Shown here: piece by piece, positions 18,568-27,264 of the stretch
How positions within the stretch are numbered: the stretch's first letter is position 1
Layout of the letters: every line of letters starts with the position of its first letter
From: Nitrospina sp.
GTDB taxonomy: Bacteria; Nitrospinota; Nitrospinia; Nitrospinales; VA-1
NCBI GenBank assembly: GCA_018673915.1
Contig: JABHBK010000028.1
Location: forward strand, 1 to 63,351
DNA length: 63,351 bases
Direction: 5' to 3'
Position numbers and translations under genes: made by a program
The notes under the pieces: model-generated
Databases searched by the model: none
Told to the model about the DNA's origin: nothing
Seen by the model: the letters and a program-made list of their open reading frames with translations, nothing else

Positions 18568-20580
18568 TTGATTCGTCTGCAGTCGATTTTTCATTCCATA
18601 AAAAAATTTACATTGGGCTACGGGAGCGGATTAGTTCTGCTGGGTGCCCTCGGGGCCATCGCTCCCTCTACCGCATTTGCCCTTTATATTCAAATTGATG
18701 GCGTCGCTGATATCAAGACAAACTTCAGCGAAGGATGTTCGTCCATCAAAGATCTCGCCAGTCAGGCAGAGCGCCAAAAAATAGATGTAGTCTTATTTGG
18801 AGACCTTGCCCGAAACTCCATGGAATTCGGGATCAAACCTTTCGAAAGAATTTTTAAAAATATCACTCAAGGGCCTTCGGTGCTCGACCGGGGGGCCAGC
18901 GGATTTATAGCTGAAATAAAAGAAAATGACCGTCAGTTTGAGCGCACTCTGCTAATTCCCGGAGTGGAAACCATCCCTTTTTATTTTTGGAGCGGAAGCA
19001 ACTACGACAAAAACCTCACAGCTCATAATTGGGATAAGCATCTGCTGGTTTTTGGAATGGATTCCACTGAGGATTTCGAGCAATTGCCTCTGCCCAACAG
19101 TAATTTCTCAAAAAAATATACCCATGAACTTCTAAACAATTTCATAATTATTGGGTTCATCTTTATGGTGACGGTCGGGGCCGTATACAAAGGGTATTTT
19201 CGAAAATTCACTGTACCGCTCATGCTATTTTTTGCATTGATGACCTTGAACAACCATCCGTTTCAAAGTTCTCCGTTCGACCCTTATCATGGGGACCAGG
19301 GAATGGAGCCTTATCAAAATTTAATAGATTTCGCTACATCCAAAGGTGCACTGGTTTTCTGGAATCATATGGAAATAGATTCCGGAATCGGCCAGAAAGG
19401 CACAACCATGCTGGAAACCCTTCCCTATCCAGATGACCTGTTAAAAACACAAAACTATACCGGGTTCCAGGCTGTGGGTGATAACCCTATCCGCCAAACC
19501 GAGCCCGGCCAACAATGGGATCAGGTACTCATGGAATACCTCAATGGAAATCGGGAACATCCCGTTTGGGGTTTTGGGGGTAATGATTATCTTTGCGAAA
19601 ATCAAAAGGGAGACCAACTCGGTTCCGTTCGCACCATTTTTCTCGTGCGGGAAAGGAACAACGACACCGTACTCGAAGCCATGAAAAATGGAAGAATGTA
19701 CGCCGTACGTCAATCCGATGCCAATCGACTTTCCCTTGATGAGTTTGTGGTCGAGGATCAAAAAACCGGCAGCCAAGTCACAATGGGGCAGGAACTTGTT
19801 GCGACAGACTTTCCCGCCATCAAGTTGAAGCTTCGTACTATCCAGGGGGGAAATAAGACTGCCCAAATTCAAATCATCCGGAACGGGGCTCTTGTAAAAG
19901 AAGAAACTGTTTCCCTTCCTTATGAATTAACCTGGAGAGATGTCGGAGTAGATAGAAAAGAATCGGTTTATTATCGGGTAAAAGCGCAAGTCTCTCCCCA
20001 GGACCATTTGGTTTCTAATCCCATTTTTGTAAAATTTTCAGATACGACGGGGATGGATATAGCTTCAGCCCCAGCACCAGAACCTTCCCCTCCTAAAAAT
20101 GTCATGAAAAAGCCGGTCGTGCCACCGACTCGTTCCGTTTCTCAACCTGAAGCACCCCAGGTCGAGTCTCTTTCTGGAGCTTTGTCTCCAACGCCCCCTG
20201 CTTTATCAGAACCAACTCTGTCAGAACCGATCCAAACACCGGCTCCCGTTCCACAGCCTGTTATGAAAGAGCCTTCAATGGCCGAACCCGCCCAACCCAC
20301 ACCTCCCTTTGCGGAGTTACCTCCCGGGAGACGGCTAACAATCATGACAGATGGAGTGGCATTAAAAAAAGGACCTGGGACGGTCTTTCCCAATATCACC
20401 AAACTACGCAAAGGCGAAGAGGTGAGTTTCGTGAGAAGAACCAATATCGAGTTCAACAAAAGGAACTGGCTGGTAGTTAAGTATAGGAACCGCTCCGGGT
20501 ATCTCTGGGAAGGTGTTGTCAAATGGAGCGAGGCCCAACAAGACGCGGACCTCTTAGCAGAGGAAACAATACAACAATAG
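18568..20580 (+). CDS. PHP-like phosphoesterase-type membrane protein with C-terminal SH3 domain
   Basis: A 670-residue envelope protein. An N-terminal signal/anchor is visible (LVLLGALGAIAPSTAFA, about residues 22-38), and two further membrane segments lie at about residues 192-228. The region between and after them resembles the PHP fold (metal-dependent phosphoesterase type): LLIPGVETIPF, then PYHGDQGMEPYQ, then ALVFWNHMEI and the GGNDYLC segment. Typical PHP metal ligands are not all identifiable, so activity is uncertain. A Pro/Glu-rich linker (about 500-590) leads to an SH3-like domain (about 596-655: DGVALKKGPGTVF, GEEVSFV, SGYLWEG) of the type that binds murein or extracellular ligands. 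The start is TTG with a GGAGG 10 bases upstream. Confidence 0.65.
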   Translation: MIRLQSIFHSIKKFTLGYGSGLVLLGALGAIAPSTAFALYIQIDGVADIKTNFSEGCSSIKDLASQAERQKIDVVLFGDLARNSMEFGIKPFERIFKNITQGPSVLDRGASGFIAEIKENDRQFERTLLIPGVETIPFYFWSGSNYDKNLTAHNWDKHLLVFGMDSTEDFEQLPLPNSNFSKKYTHELLNNFIIIGFIFMVTVGAVYKGYFRKFTVPLMLFFALMTLNNHPFQSSPFDPYHGDQGMEPYQNLIDFATSKGALVFWNHMEIDSGIGQKGTTMLETLPYPDDLLKTQNYTGFQAVGDNPIRQTEPGQQWDQVLMEYLNGNREHPVWGFGGNDYLCENQKGDQLGSVRTIFLVRERNNDTVLEAMKNGRMYAVRQSDANRLSLDEFVVEDQKTGSQVTMGQELVATDFPAIKLKLRTIQGGNKTAQIQIIRNGALVKEETVSLPYELTWRDVGVDRKESVYYRVKAQVSPQDHLVSNPIFVKFSDTTGMDIASAPAPEPSPPKNVMKKPVVPPTRSVSQPEAPQVESLSGALSPTPPALSEPTLSEPIQTPAPVPQPVMKEPSMAEPAQPTPPFAELPPGRRLTIMTDGVALKKGPGTVFPNITKLRKGEEVSFVRRTNIEFNKRNWLVVKYRNRSGYLWEGVVKWSEAQQDADLLAEETIQQ

Positions 20581-20620
20581 CTACATCCGGCTAGAAAAGT
20601 GCTGACCCCACCCCGAGTGA

Positions 20621-21166
20621 TTAGTGGTAACTATTTATGTTGATTCCTTTGTCCAGCTGGTAGAGAAAGAGGGTTTTATCTTCACTGACTTTATCAGGGG
20701 TCATGCCCAGCAAACAAAATCGATACGATACAATACGCACAGAAGGCTTTAATTTTTTTAATATGTCCGGGAACAACTTATCCATCGCCTGATGGGTAAG
20801 ATAAAGATAAAGAACGTCTGCAGAACCCGGATCAAAATCAAACAAATTTCCTCTAACAATTTTTACCTTATCTTCGACTCCGTGAATTCTGGCAAGTAAA
20901 CGAGATATTAGAACTTTTATGGGATCAATCTCCACACCAATTGCCTTGGTGGAAAATTCTTTCGCCGAAGTGATCAGCACCCTACCTTCCCCGCAGCCCA
21001 GGTCGCAGACCGTCTCCCCTGGCCTAACATCTGCAAATCGCAATATCCGCCGAATAGTTCCCGGCAAAAGCGGATGCCAGGGAGCTCCAAAAAATACCGG
21101 CAAAATCACCATCGCCGCCAGGGTTAATAATCCGCAAATTAGAAATATTGTTTGAAGTTCAAGCAT
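20621..21166 (-). CDS. SAM-dependent methyltransferase, membrane-anchored
   Basis: Class I methyltransferase, 181 residues. An N-terminal hydrophobic segment (about residues 7-25) is followed by HPLLPGTIRRIL and the SAM-binding glycine motif VCDLGCGEGRVLI (about 54-66), then motif II EIDPIKVLISR and a post-motif LFDFDPGSADVLYLYL. The layout (short membrane anchor plus compact Rossmann fold) matches small bacterial methyltransferases acting at the inner face of the membrane, possibly on lipids or quinones. It converges on the PHP/SH3 gene with a 40-base gap. The substrate is not evident. Confidence 0.75.
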   Translation of the reverse strand: MLELQTIFLICGLLTLAAMVILPVFFGAPWHPLLPGTIRRILRFADVRPGETVCDLGCGEGRVLITSAKEFSTKAIGVEIDPIKVLISRLLARIHGVEDKVKIVRGNLFDFDPGSADVLYLYLTHQAMDKLFPDILKKLKPSVRIVSYRFCLLGMTPDKVSEDKTLFLYQLDKGININSYH

Positions 21167-21192
21167 GATTAAATATTTTTACTCGCCTCACT

Positions 21193-21210
21193 AAAAATCT
21201 TGGATTTTTT
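21193..21210 (-). other. AT-rich hairpin upstream of methyltransferase gene
   Basis: AAAAATC, three bases, GATTTTT form a 7-bp stem in the intergenic region. Its A/T composition makes it weak; it may sit in the methyltransferase 5' leader. No function is assigned. Confidence 0.2.
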
Positions 21211-21398
21211 ACTTAAAAAATCGACTTAAAAATTAAATATGGATTCTCCGCCAATCATAAGAAAAAATATTTTCTCTTTAACCATAAACATATAGCATAG
21301 GCCTAGCCGCTAATCCTTTTGAGTAACTGAATTTGGCATAATCTTTGCTTTTTTCATGTGAAAGGTTATTGTTTTCTTTAATCAATTGGAAGAAACCC

Positions 21399-21596
21399 AT
21401 GCCAATAACTGAAAAAAACTCAAAGAAAATAGTTTATCTCGACCCACTGCCAGAAGATTCACCCGGCAGGGCGTTGGCCCAATATGCTATCGAGTGGATG
21501 AACGGTAATCGTGAAATAAGCTTAGAAAACCTGAAGTTCCTGGCATTATGCACTAACGACAAAGACTTGAAATGGCTCCAAAATAATGGGACTTAA
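21399..21596 (+). CDS. Small conserved-looking protein of unknown function
   Basis: A 65-residue soluble protein beginning MPITEKNSKKIVYLD. The ATG at 21399 is preferred over one 54 bases upstream because GGAAGAAACCC lies immediately before it. The sequence has a mixed beginning (KIVYLDPLPED) and a helical remainder (RALAQYAIEWMNGN, ENLKFLALCTND). The reading frame is free of low-complexity sequence and has ordinary codon use. No domain was recognised. It is convergent with the ABC-F gene, whose stop lies 17 bases downstream. Confidence 0.6.
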   Translation: MPITEKNSKKIVYLDPLPEDSPGRALAQYAIEWMNGNREISLENLKFLALCTNDKDLKWLQNNGT

Positions 21597-21613
21597 AACA
21601 CTTGAAAAATCCT

Positions 21614-23581
21614 TTAGGATGGATTTTCAATTTGCTCTATCGCAACCGTAATTGAGTCCCATTCTTCCATCAGTATTTTCTCCTCAGCCTTCAGCGTATT
21701 CTGTTTTCCCAGGGTTTCCATCAACCGGCTTTTTTGTTCCGCTTCATAAATGCCTGTATCAGCGAGTTGCGTTTGCAGGTCTTCTTTAGTTTGCATTAAA
21801 CCTTCCAAACGAGACTCTACTTCCACCAATCTTTTTTGCAAAGGTTTAAGGTTTTTATAGCGCAGATTTCTTTCTTCTGCTTCCTTTCGCTTCTTCTCCT
21901 TACCCAACTTCGAGGAAGAAATCTCGTTTGTCGAACCTGAAGGAGCCACAATATCCTCGGCTTCTTTAGATTTTGCCCACTCATAGTTACTATAATGACC
22001 GGTATAGTCTTTGACTACCCCTCCCTCCACTTCCCAGACCCGGTTGATAAAACCATCGAGGAAAAACCGGTCATGCGAAATGACCACCAGACTGCCTTCA
22101 TAATCTGAGAGCACCGCCGCCAAATGTTCACGAGAGCGCATATCAAGATGGTTTGTCGGCTCATCAAACAATATGAAAGAAGGGGGATGAGATTTTTCAT
22201 TGCCCGTCCTACGAGCCAACTTATCCGGCCCGGTGCCACCACATAACATTCGCGCCAAGGCCAGCCGCGAGCGTTCTCCTCCTGAAAGAACAGAAACTTT
22301 TTTCTCCACATCATCCCCGGCAAACAAAAATGCACCCAGAATATTTCGCTTCTCAGTGAGCAGAAGCCCCGGTGCTGACTCTTCCAGAGATTGAAAAACC
22401 GTATGATTAAAGTTCAGCGTCTCGCCCTGATGCTGGGCAAAGTAGGATCGGGAAACATTGGCCCCAAGTTTTATTTCTCCCTTATCTGGTTGAAGGGCGC
22501 CTGCCATTAACTTAAGAAGAGTGGATTTCCCCGCACCATTTTCACCCACCAACGCCACCTTCCAACCTCTTTCCAAATTGATGGAGAAACTTTCGTAAAC
22601 CTTAAGAGACCCGTAACTTTTATCGACCTCTGCCACCTCCAAAACATTCCGCCCCGTTCTTACTGGCTGAGGAAAACGAAAGTGAATTGTTTTTGTGCCC
22701 TGGGTCGTTTGCACCCGCTCCATTTTGTCGAGCATTTTTATTCGACTTTGCACCTGAGTAGCTTTGGTATTTTTCGCGCGAAACCTTTCAATGAACCGCT
22801 CCACTTCGGCAATTTTTCGACTTTGGTTAGCGGCCTGAGACTCCAAAAGCTCCGCTTTCTCCCGTTTTTGATTTTCGTAGTCATCATAATTCCCGGTATA
22901 AATCGAAAGTCTTCCACGGTCCAACTCAACAATCCGGCTCGCCAATGAATTTAAAAACCTGCGATCATGCGAAATGAGCAGAACGCTTCCTTCATAAGCC
23001 CGCAGAAATGATTCCAGCCAGACCACTGAACGCAAATCAAGATGGTTTGAGGGCTCATCCAGCAACAGGACATCAGGGCCCTGTAGCAACAATCTAGAAA
23101 GCTCGCATCGCATTCTCCACCCACCCGATAACTGGTCAAGAGGCTGGTCCCACTTTTCAGGCTTGATCCCCAGTCCCAAGAGGATGGTTTTTGCCCGCGC
23201 CTCTCGATCATAACCTCCTAAACGTTCAAACTCATGTTGCAGGTCTCCATACCTGTCATGGTAAGCCTGGCCCGATTCCAGGCGTTCCATTTCAGTTTTA
23301 ATTTCAAGAAAATGTGGATCGCCCAGCACCACCCTTTCGAGAACCGTTTCACGCCCTCCCTCCAAATCCTGTTCCAGCAAACCAAAACGTAGGCCTTTTC
23401 GTAGAATTACCTTGCCCGAGTCTGGCATGGCTTTTCCGGTAATTACTTTAAAGAGAGTGGTTTTTCCAGTTCCATTTTCACCCACCAATCCCACCTTCTC
23501 CTTTGGGCGCAAGTGGAAGCTGACATCCTCAAAGAGTATCTTGGAACCAAATTGCAAATTTACTTTTTCAACAAAAATCAC
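21614..23581 (-). CDS. ABC-F subfamily ATPase (translation factor type)
   Basis: Soluble twin-ATPase protein of 655 residues without membrane segments, the hallmark of ABC-F proteins such as Uup, EttA and YheS. Walker A motifs are GENGTGKTT (about 34-42) and GENGAGKST (about 353-361); signatures are QLSGGWRMR and VLSGGERSR; Walker B motifs LLLDEPSNHLDL and ILFDEPTNHLDM each carry the catalytic Glu. The two cassettes are joined by a charged linker helix (about 235-285) and followed by a coiled-coil C-terminal tail, as in Uup/YheS. These proteins act on the ribosome E site. The start is a GTG at 23581, 30 bases after the DppC stop. Confidence 0.9.
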   Translation of the reverse strand: MIFVEKVNLQFGSKILFEDVSFHLRPKEKVGLVGENGTGKTTLFKVITGKAMPDSGKVILRKGLRFGLLEQDLEGGRETVLERVVLGDPHFLEIKTEMERLESGQAYHDRYGDLQHEFERLGGYDREARAKTILLGLGIKPEKWDQPLDQLSGGWRMRCELSRLLLQGPDVLLLDEPSNHLDLRSVVWLESFLRAYEGSVLLISHDRRFLNSLASRIVELDRGRLSIYTGNYDDYENQKREKAELLESQAANQSRKIAEVERFIERFRAKNTKATQVQSRIKMLDKMERVQTTQGTKTIHFRFPQPVRTGRNVLEVAEVDKSYGSLKVYESFSINLERGWKVALVGENGAGKSTLLKLMAGALQPDKGEIKLGANVSRSYFAQHQGETLNFNHTVFQSLEESAPGLLLTEKRNILGAFLFAGDDVEKKVSVLSGGERSRLALARMLCGGTGPDKLARRTGNEKSHPPSFILFDEPTNHLDMRSREHLAAVLSDYEGSLVVISHDRFFLDGFINRVWEVEGGVVKDYTGHYSNYEWAKSKEAEDIVAPSGSTNEISSSKLGKEKKRKEAEERNLRYKNLKPLQKRLVEVESRLEGLMQTKEDLQTQLADTGIYEAEQKSRLMETLGKQNTLKAEEKILMEEWDSITVAIEQIENPS

Positions 23582-23611
23582 GGGGTGGAATGCCTTTTTG
23601 GAAAATTAGAT

Positions 23612-24574
23612 TTATGGGGTGGATCTGAGTTTTGGATTGAACGCTTCCCGCAATCCTTCACCGCAAAGATTAAAGGCCAGTACTACAAACAGGATAGTAA
23701 ACCCGGGAATGAATGTCAGCCAAGGGGCATCGAACAAAAAAGTTTTACCATCAGCGAGGATATTGCCCCAGGTTGCATCCGGGGGTTGCACGCCAAAACC
23801 CAGAAAACTCAAGCTCGATTCGGTCAAGATGGCCGTCGCTACGCCAATGGTGGCCGAAACCAGCACCGGCGCGATAGCGTTAGGCACCATATGGATGAAG
23901 ATAATCCGCCATTCTGGAATCGCCTGGCTCCTCGCAGCAGTTACAAAATCCTGATCCCGCAGAGATAAAAATTCTGCTCGAACAAACCGGGCTATACCCA
24001 TCCAACTCGTCAGCCCAATCACGATCATGATGTTATAAATACTCGGTGGTAATAAGGCAACCACTGTTAGAATTAAAAAGAAACTGGGAAAACAAAGCAT
24101 GATATCTACAAAACGCATGATGAGAGTATCGACAGTGATGAATCCCAGGTTCACTCGACCATAAAAACCCGCCAGCCCACCAAAGAAAATTCCCACGGTC
24201 AGCGATATCCCTACTGCCACGAAACCCACAGTCAAGGAAACAAAACTACCTTCTATCATGCGAGCAAAAACATCTCGCCCCAGCTCGTCTGTTCCCAGCA
24301 AGTAAATTCCCATAGCAGGCGCATCTTCTATGGGAGTGATCTTACTTGTGTAGGGAGTAAGGGGAGGCAAAAGTTTTTCTGATAACCGCACAATTTTTGG
24401 ATCAAAAACTATTATGTTCTGAGTAAAAACTTTACCCATTATTGCAAAAGAAAATAATGCTATTAAAAACCAAAAGCTTGCATAAGCCATGTGGTTACGC
24501 TTGAGAATAGCCCAACGTTCCTGGAATATTCCTTTGGAAGGTGCCAGAGCATCGGCAGCAATCTGTTCGTCCAT
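23612..24574 (-). CDS. Peptide/nickel-type ABC transporter permease (DppC/OppC family)
   Basis: Inner-membrane permease of 320 residues with a cytoplasmic N-terminal tail, a first helix at about 31-52 and the five-helix BPD_transp_1 core from about residue 115. A ATPase-coupling EAA loop is visible (REFLSL-adjacent ... ARSQAIPEWRIIFIHMVPNAIAPV). The N-terminal OppC_N-type segment ERWAILKRNHMAYASFW is typical. It is the second gene of a pair with DppB; AGGAAG precedes its ATG and 9 bases separate them. No substrate-binding protein or DppD/DppF ATPase gene is nearby, so those subunits must be elsewhere. Confidence 0.9.
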   Translation of the reverse strand: MDEQIAADALAPSKGIFQERWAILKRNHMAYASFWFLIALFSFAIMGKVFTQNIIVFDPKIVRLSEKLLPPLTPYTSKITPIEDAPAMGIYLLGTDELGRDVFARMIEGSFVSLTVGFVAVGISLTVGIFFGGLAGFYGRVNLGFITVDTLIMRFVDIMLCFPSFFLILTVVALLPPSIYNIMIVIGLTSWMGIARFVRAEFLSLRDQDFVTAARSQAIPEWRIIFIHMVPNAIAPVLVSATIGVATAILTESSLSFLGFGVQPPDATWGNILADGKTFLFDAPWLTFIPGFTILFVVLAFNLCGEGLREAFNPKLRSTP

Positions 24575-24583
24575 AAAGCTTCC

Positions 24584-25543
24584 TTATAATTTAATGCGCG
24601 GGTCCGCCACGCCATATAAAATGTCAGAAATCAACGTACCCAGTAAAACCAGGATAGCTGAAAAAAAAGTCAATGTCAGGATCACCGGAAAATCTCGAGC
24701 CAGTATGGCTTCGAAACCCAAACGACCCATTCCCGGCCATGCAAAAATGGTTTCAAAGATCACTGATCCGCCAATCAATCCCGGAATGGTCAAACCAAAC
24801 ATGGTGATGAAAGGCAAGAGCGCATTGCGTAATCCGTGACGGTAAATGACTTGATCCTCCGGCAAGCCTTTTGCCCGGGCAGTACGCATATAATCCTGAT
24901 GAATCACCTCAAGCATTTGTGACCGAACGTAGCGTGATAAAACTGCCACTCCTCCAACTGCCGAAATCAATGCGGGAAGAGTTAAATGCCATATGCGATC
25001 CATGGAGCGGAACAAAAATGGAGCCTCTTCCAGACCAAAGGTTCTCATCCCGATTACGGGAACATCAAAAGTCTTGACCATGAAAATGATTAGCAAGTAA
25101 GCAAGAAAAAAACCGGGAATGGAAATCAACGCATAAGAAAGAAAAGTACTGGCTCTATCAAATTTCGAATTTCGGTTTAATGCTGCTTTAATTCCAATAG
25201 GAAAAGCCAAAAACCAAACGATCATCATGCTGACAATAAATAATGGAAGCGAATTGAGGAATCGGTCCCAAATTTTTTCCAATACCGGCTGATTATCTTT
25301 GAAGGATTTAAGTTCTCCGGTAAACAGGTCTCGCACCCAAAAAACATATTGCATGTGGAGCGGTTCATCCAGGTGATAGGCTGCCCGAATACGCTGAATA
25401 TCTTCTGGCTTCATCCTTGGATTAGAAGGATCCACCAGTGCCGGTTCTCCAGGAGCCAAATGGATCACCGAATGTGAAATGATGGAAATAAAAACCAGCA
25501 GGATGACCCGCTGCCAAATGTTCCGAAAAATAAAGTTGATCAC
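24584..25543 (-). CDS. Peptide/nickel-type ABC transporter permease (DppB/OppB family)
   Basis: Partner permease of 319 residues with helices at about 10-30, 92-115, 128-150, 195-215, 245-265 and 280-305. The EAA coupling segment is RTARAKGLPEDQVIYRHGLRNALLPF. The start is set at the GTG at 25543 because GAGG lies five bases upstream and the protein then begins with the usual short cytoplasmic stretch; an upstream TTG at 25564 has no binding site. The start lies only 39 bases from the divergent NIF3-family ATG, so the promoters overlap. Confidence 0.88.
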   Translation of the reverse strand: MINFIFRNIWQRVILLVFISIISHSVIHLAPGEPALVDPSNPRMKPEDIQRIRAAYHLDEPLHMQYVFWVRDLFTGELKSFKDNQPVLEKIWDRFLNSLPLFIVSMMIVWFLAFPIGIKAALNRNSKFDRASTFLSYALISIPGFFLAYLLIIFMVKTFDVPVIGMRTFGLEEAPFLFRSMDRIWHLTLPALISAVGGVAVLSRYVRSQMLEVIHQDYMRTARAKGLPEDQVIYRHGLRNALLPFITMFGLTIPGLIGGSVIFETIFAWPGMGRLGFEAILARDFPVILTLTFFSAILVLLGTLISDILYGVADPRIKL

Positions 25544-25582
25544 AGTTGCCTCTATGGTCTGCAAGAAGTTATAATTTCAGCT

Positions 25583-26332
25583 ATGGACATTCTACAACTC
25601 AGCCACTATCTGGACAACCTTTTGGACATCTCATCTATCAACGATGCTCCTAACGCGCTAAACGGACTGCAGGTACAAAACACCGGAAATATAGAAAAAA
25701 TAGGACTGGCGGTAGACCTGTGCCAAGCCACTATTGATCTGGCCATCGAAAAAAACTGCCAGATGATGTTTGTGCATCATGGAATTTTTTGGGGTGGACT
25801 GCAACCGCTACGCGGTCCCTTTTATGAAAAAACCTCTTCCATGATAAGCGCCAATCTGGGTTTGTATTCAGCGCATATCCCTCTCGACCTGCATCCGGTA
25901 TACGGCAATAACCGGGCTCTGGCAGATTTGATCGGTTTAAATAATCTGGAGCCTTTTGGCGAATATGGGGGAATCAAAATAGGATTCAAGGGCAATATCC
26001 AAAAAAAATCCGCTGCAACTCTGGCACAGGAGTTGACGGAGAAACTGGAATCACCTGTCAAAGTGATCGGAGAAGGAGAGATTGAATCGGTGGGCCTGGT
26101 AACCGGTGGTGCCGCAGATATCATTCAACAGGCCAGCTGTGAAGGACTGGATGCCTACATCACGGGAGAAGGAGCCAACCACCATTATCATGAAGCTGTT
26201 GAAGGAAACTGCATATTAATTTTCGCAGGTCATTACGCCACGGAAACTGGAGGCGTGAAAGCAGTAGGAGGTCATTTGAAACAAAAATTCGGGATCACCA
26301 CCGAATTTCTCGATTACCCAACTGGCCTATAA
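25583..26332 (+). CDS. NIF3-family (DUF34) dinuclear-metal hexameric protein
   Basis: 249-residue member of the Nif3/YbgI family. The N-terminal motif NALNGLQVQN, the metal-binding segment MMFVHHGIFWGG (H67-H68 region) and the late segments GLDAYITGEGANHHYHEA and FAGHYATETGGV provide the conserved His and Glu ligands for two metal ions. Family members form toroid hexamers and are linked to GTP-cyclohydrolase-like or metabolite-repair roles, but no reaction is firmly established. Full length for a bacterial single-domain member. It converges on the following minus-strand epimerase with a 3-base gap. Confidence 0.88.
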   Translation: MDILQLSHYLDNLLDISSINDAPNALNGLQVQNTGNIEKIGLAVDLCQATIDLAIEKNCQMMFVHHGIFWGGLQPLRGPFYEKTSSMISANLGLYSAHIPLDLHPVYGNNRALADLIGLNNLEPFGEYGGIKIGFKGNIQKKSAATLAQELTEKLESPVKVIGEGEIESVGLVTGGAADIIQQASCEGLDAYITGEGANHHYHEAVEGNCILIFAGHYATETGGVKAVGGHLKQKFGITTEFLDYPTGL

Positions 26333-26335
26333 AGA

Positions 26336-27208
26336 TTAAAAATCCTTTAGCAAGGCATCCAAACCAGAACGAAAATCGGGGTAGCGTAAATTCACCCCCA
26401 GTTGTTCTTTGATTTTCTTGTTCGAGATGCGCTTGTTAGTTTCGTAAAAACCCCTGGCAATGGGGGAAAGATCGGCTTCCTCATAAGGCACCAATGGCGG
26501 AGGTTCCACCCCTAGTAAACCACAGGCATATTCCACTGCTTCAGCAGGGGGGCACGGGTAGTCGTCGCTGACATTATATATCTCGCCAGGCTGAGGATTG
26601 ATCATCGAGGCTTCCAACGTTTGCGCAAGATCCTCAGCGTGAATGCGGGAAAATACCAGACCGGGTTTATCAATACGCCGAGCACGCCCCTGTTTGACAG
26701 AAGCCAACAAGTTCCTGCCCGGCCCATAAATTCCTACGCTGCGAAAAATCATCACTGGCAGATTTTGATCGCTACCCATCTTGAGCCAAGCTGATTCCAC
26801 TTCAATGCGTCGGCGGTTGAGTTCCGTAGACCCCAACAAGGACGAAGTTTCATCTACCCATTCGCCGCGTGAGTCTCCATAAACTCCGGTTGAAGAAATA
26901 TATCCGATCCATTGCAAATTACTGGATCTGGAAATCACTTCACCAAAATGTTTCAGAACCACATCGCCGGAAGGTTGAGGAGGAATGGCAATTAATAGGT
27001 GCGTTGCACAAGAAATGGCCGCAGAAATTTCAGGTGTGGAATGCGTTCCATCAAACAGATAAGAGTTTTTTGTCGTATCTTGCCCCTCGCCTCCCCGGCA
27101 GGTCCCTGAAACATGCCATCCTTTGGGCAAGAGTCTTTCAGCCAAGGCAGATGAAGAAAAACCCAGACCAAAACAAAATAACTGACCCGTATTAGAGAAA
27201 TCCTTCAT
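26336..27208 (-). CDS. NAD-dependent epimerase-like SDR protein (YeeZ type)
   Basis: 290-residue atypical short-chain dehydrogenase. Its dinucleotide motif is CFGLGFSSSALAERL, a GxGxxxxxL pattern typical of YeeZ-like proteins in place of the usual GGTGFIG. The catalytic region is GYISSTGVYGDSRGEWVDET. It probably binds NAD(P); many family members have an altered active site, and the physiological substrate is unknown. It is 56 bases downstream of the REC-histidine kinase on the same strand, and may be in its transcript. Confidence 0.8.
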   Translation of the reverse strand: MKDFSNTGQLFCFGLGFSSSALAERLLPKGWHVSGTCRGGEGQDTTKNSYLFDGTHSTPEISAAISCATHLLIAIPPQPSGDVVLKHFGEVISRSSNLQWIGYISSTGVYGDSRGEWVDETSSLLGSTELNRRRIEVESAWLKMGSDQNLPVMIFRSVGIYGPGRNLLASVKQGRARRIDKPGLVFSRIHAEDLAQTLEASMINPQPGEIYNVSDDYPCPPAEAVEYACGLLGVEPPPLVPYEEADLSPIARGFYETNKRISNKKIKEQLGVNLRYPDFRSGLDALLKDF

Positions 27209-27264
27209 ATCTATTATTTCAACGAATTTAGTTTGTTAAATTTAGGCTGGAAACAATGTATTGA

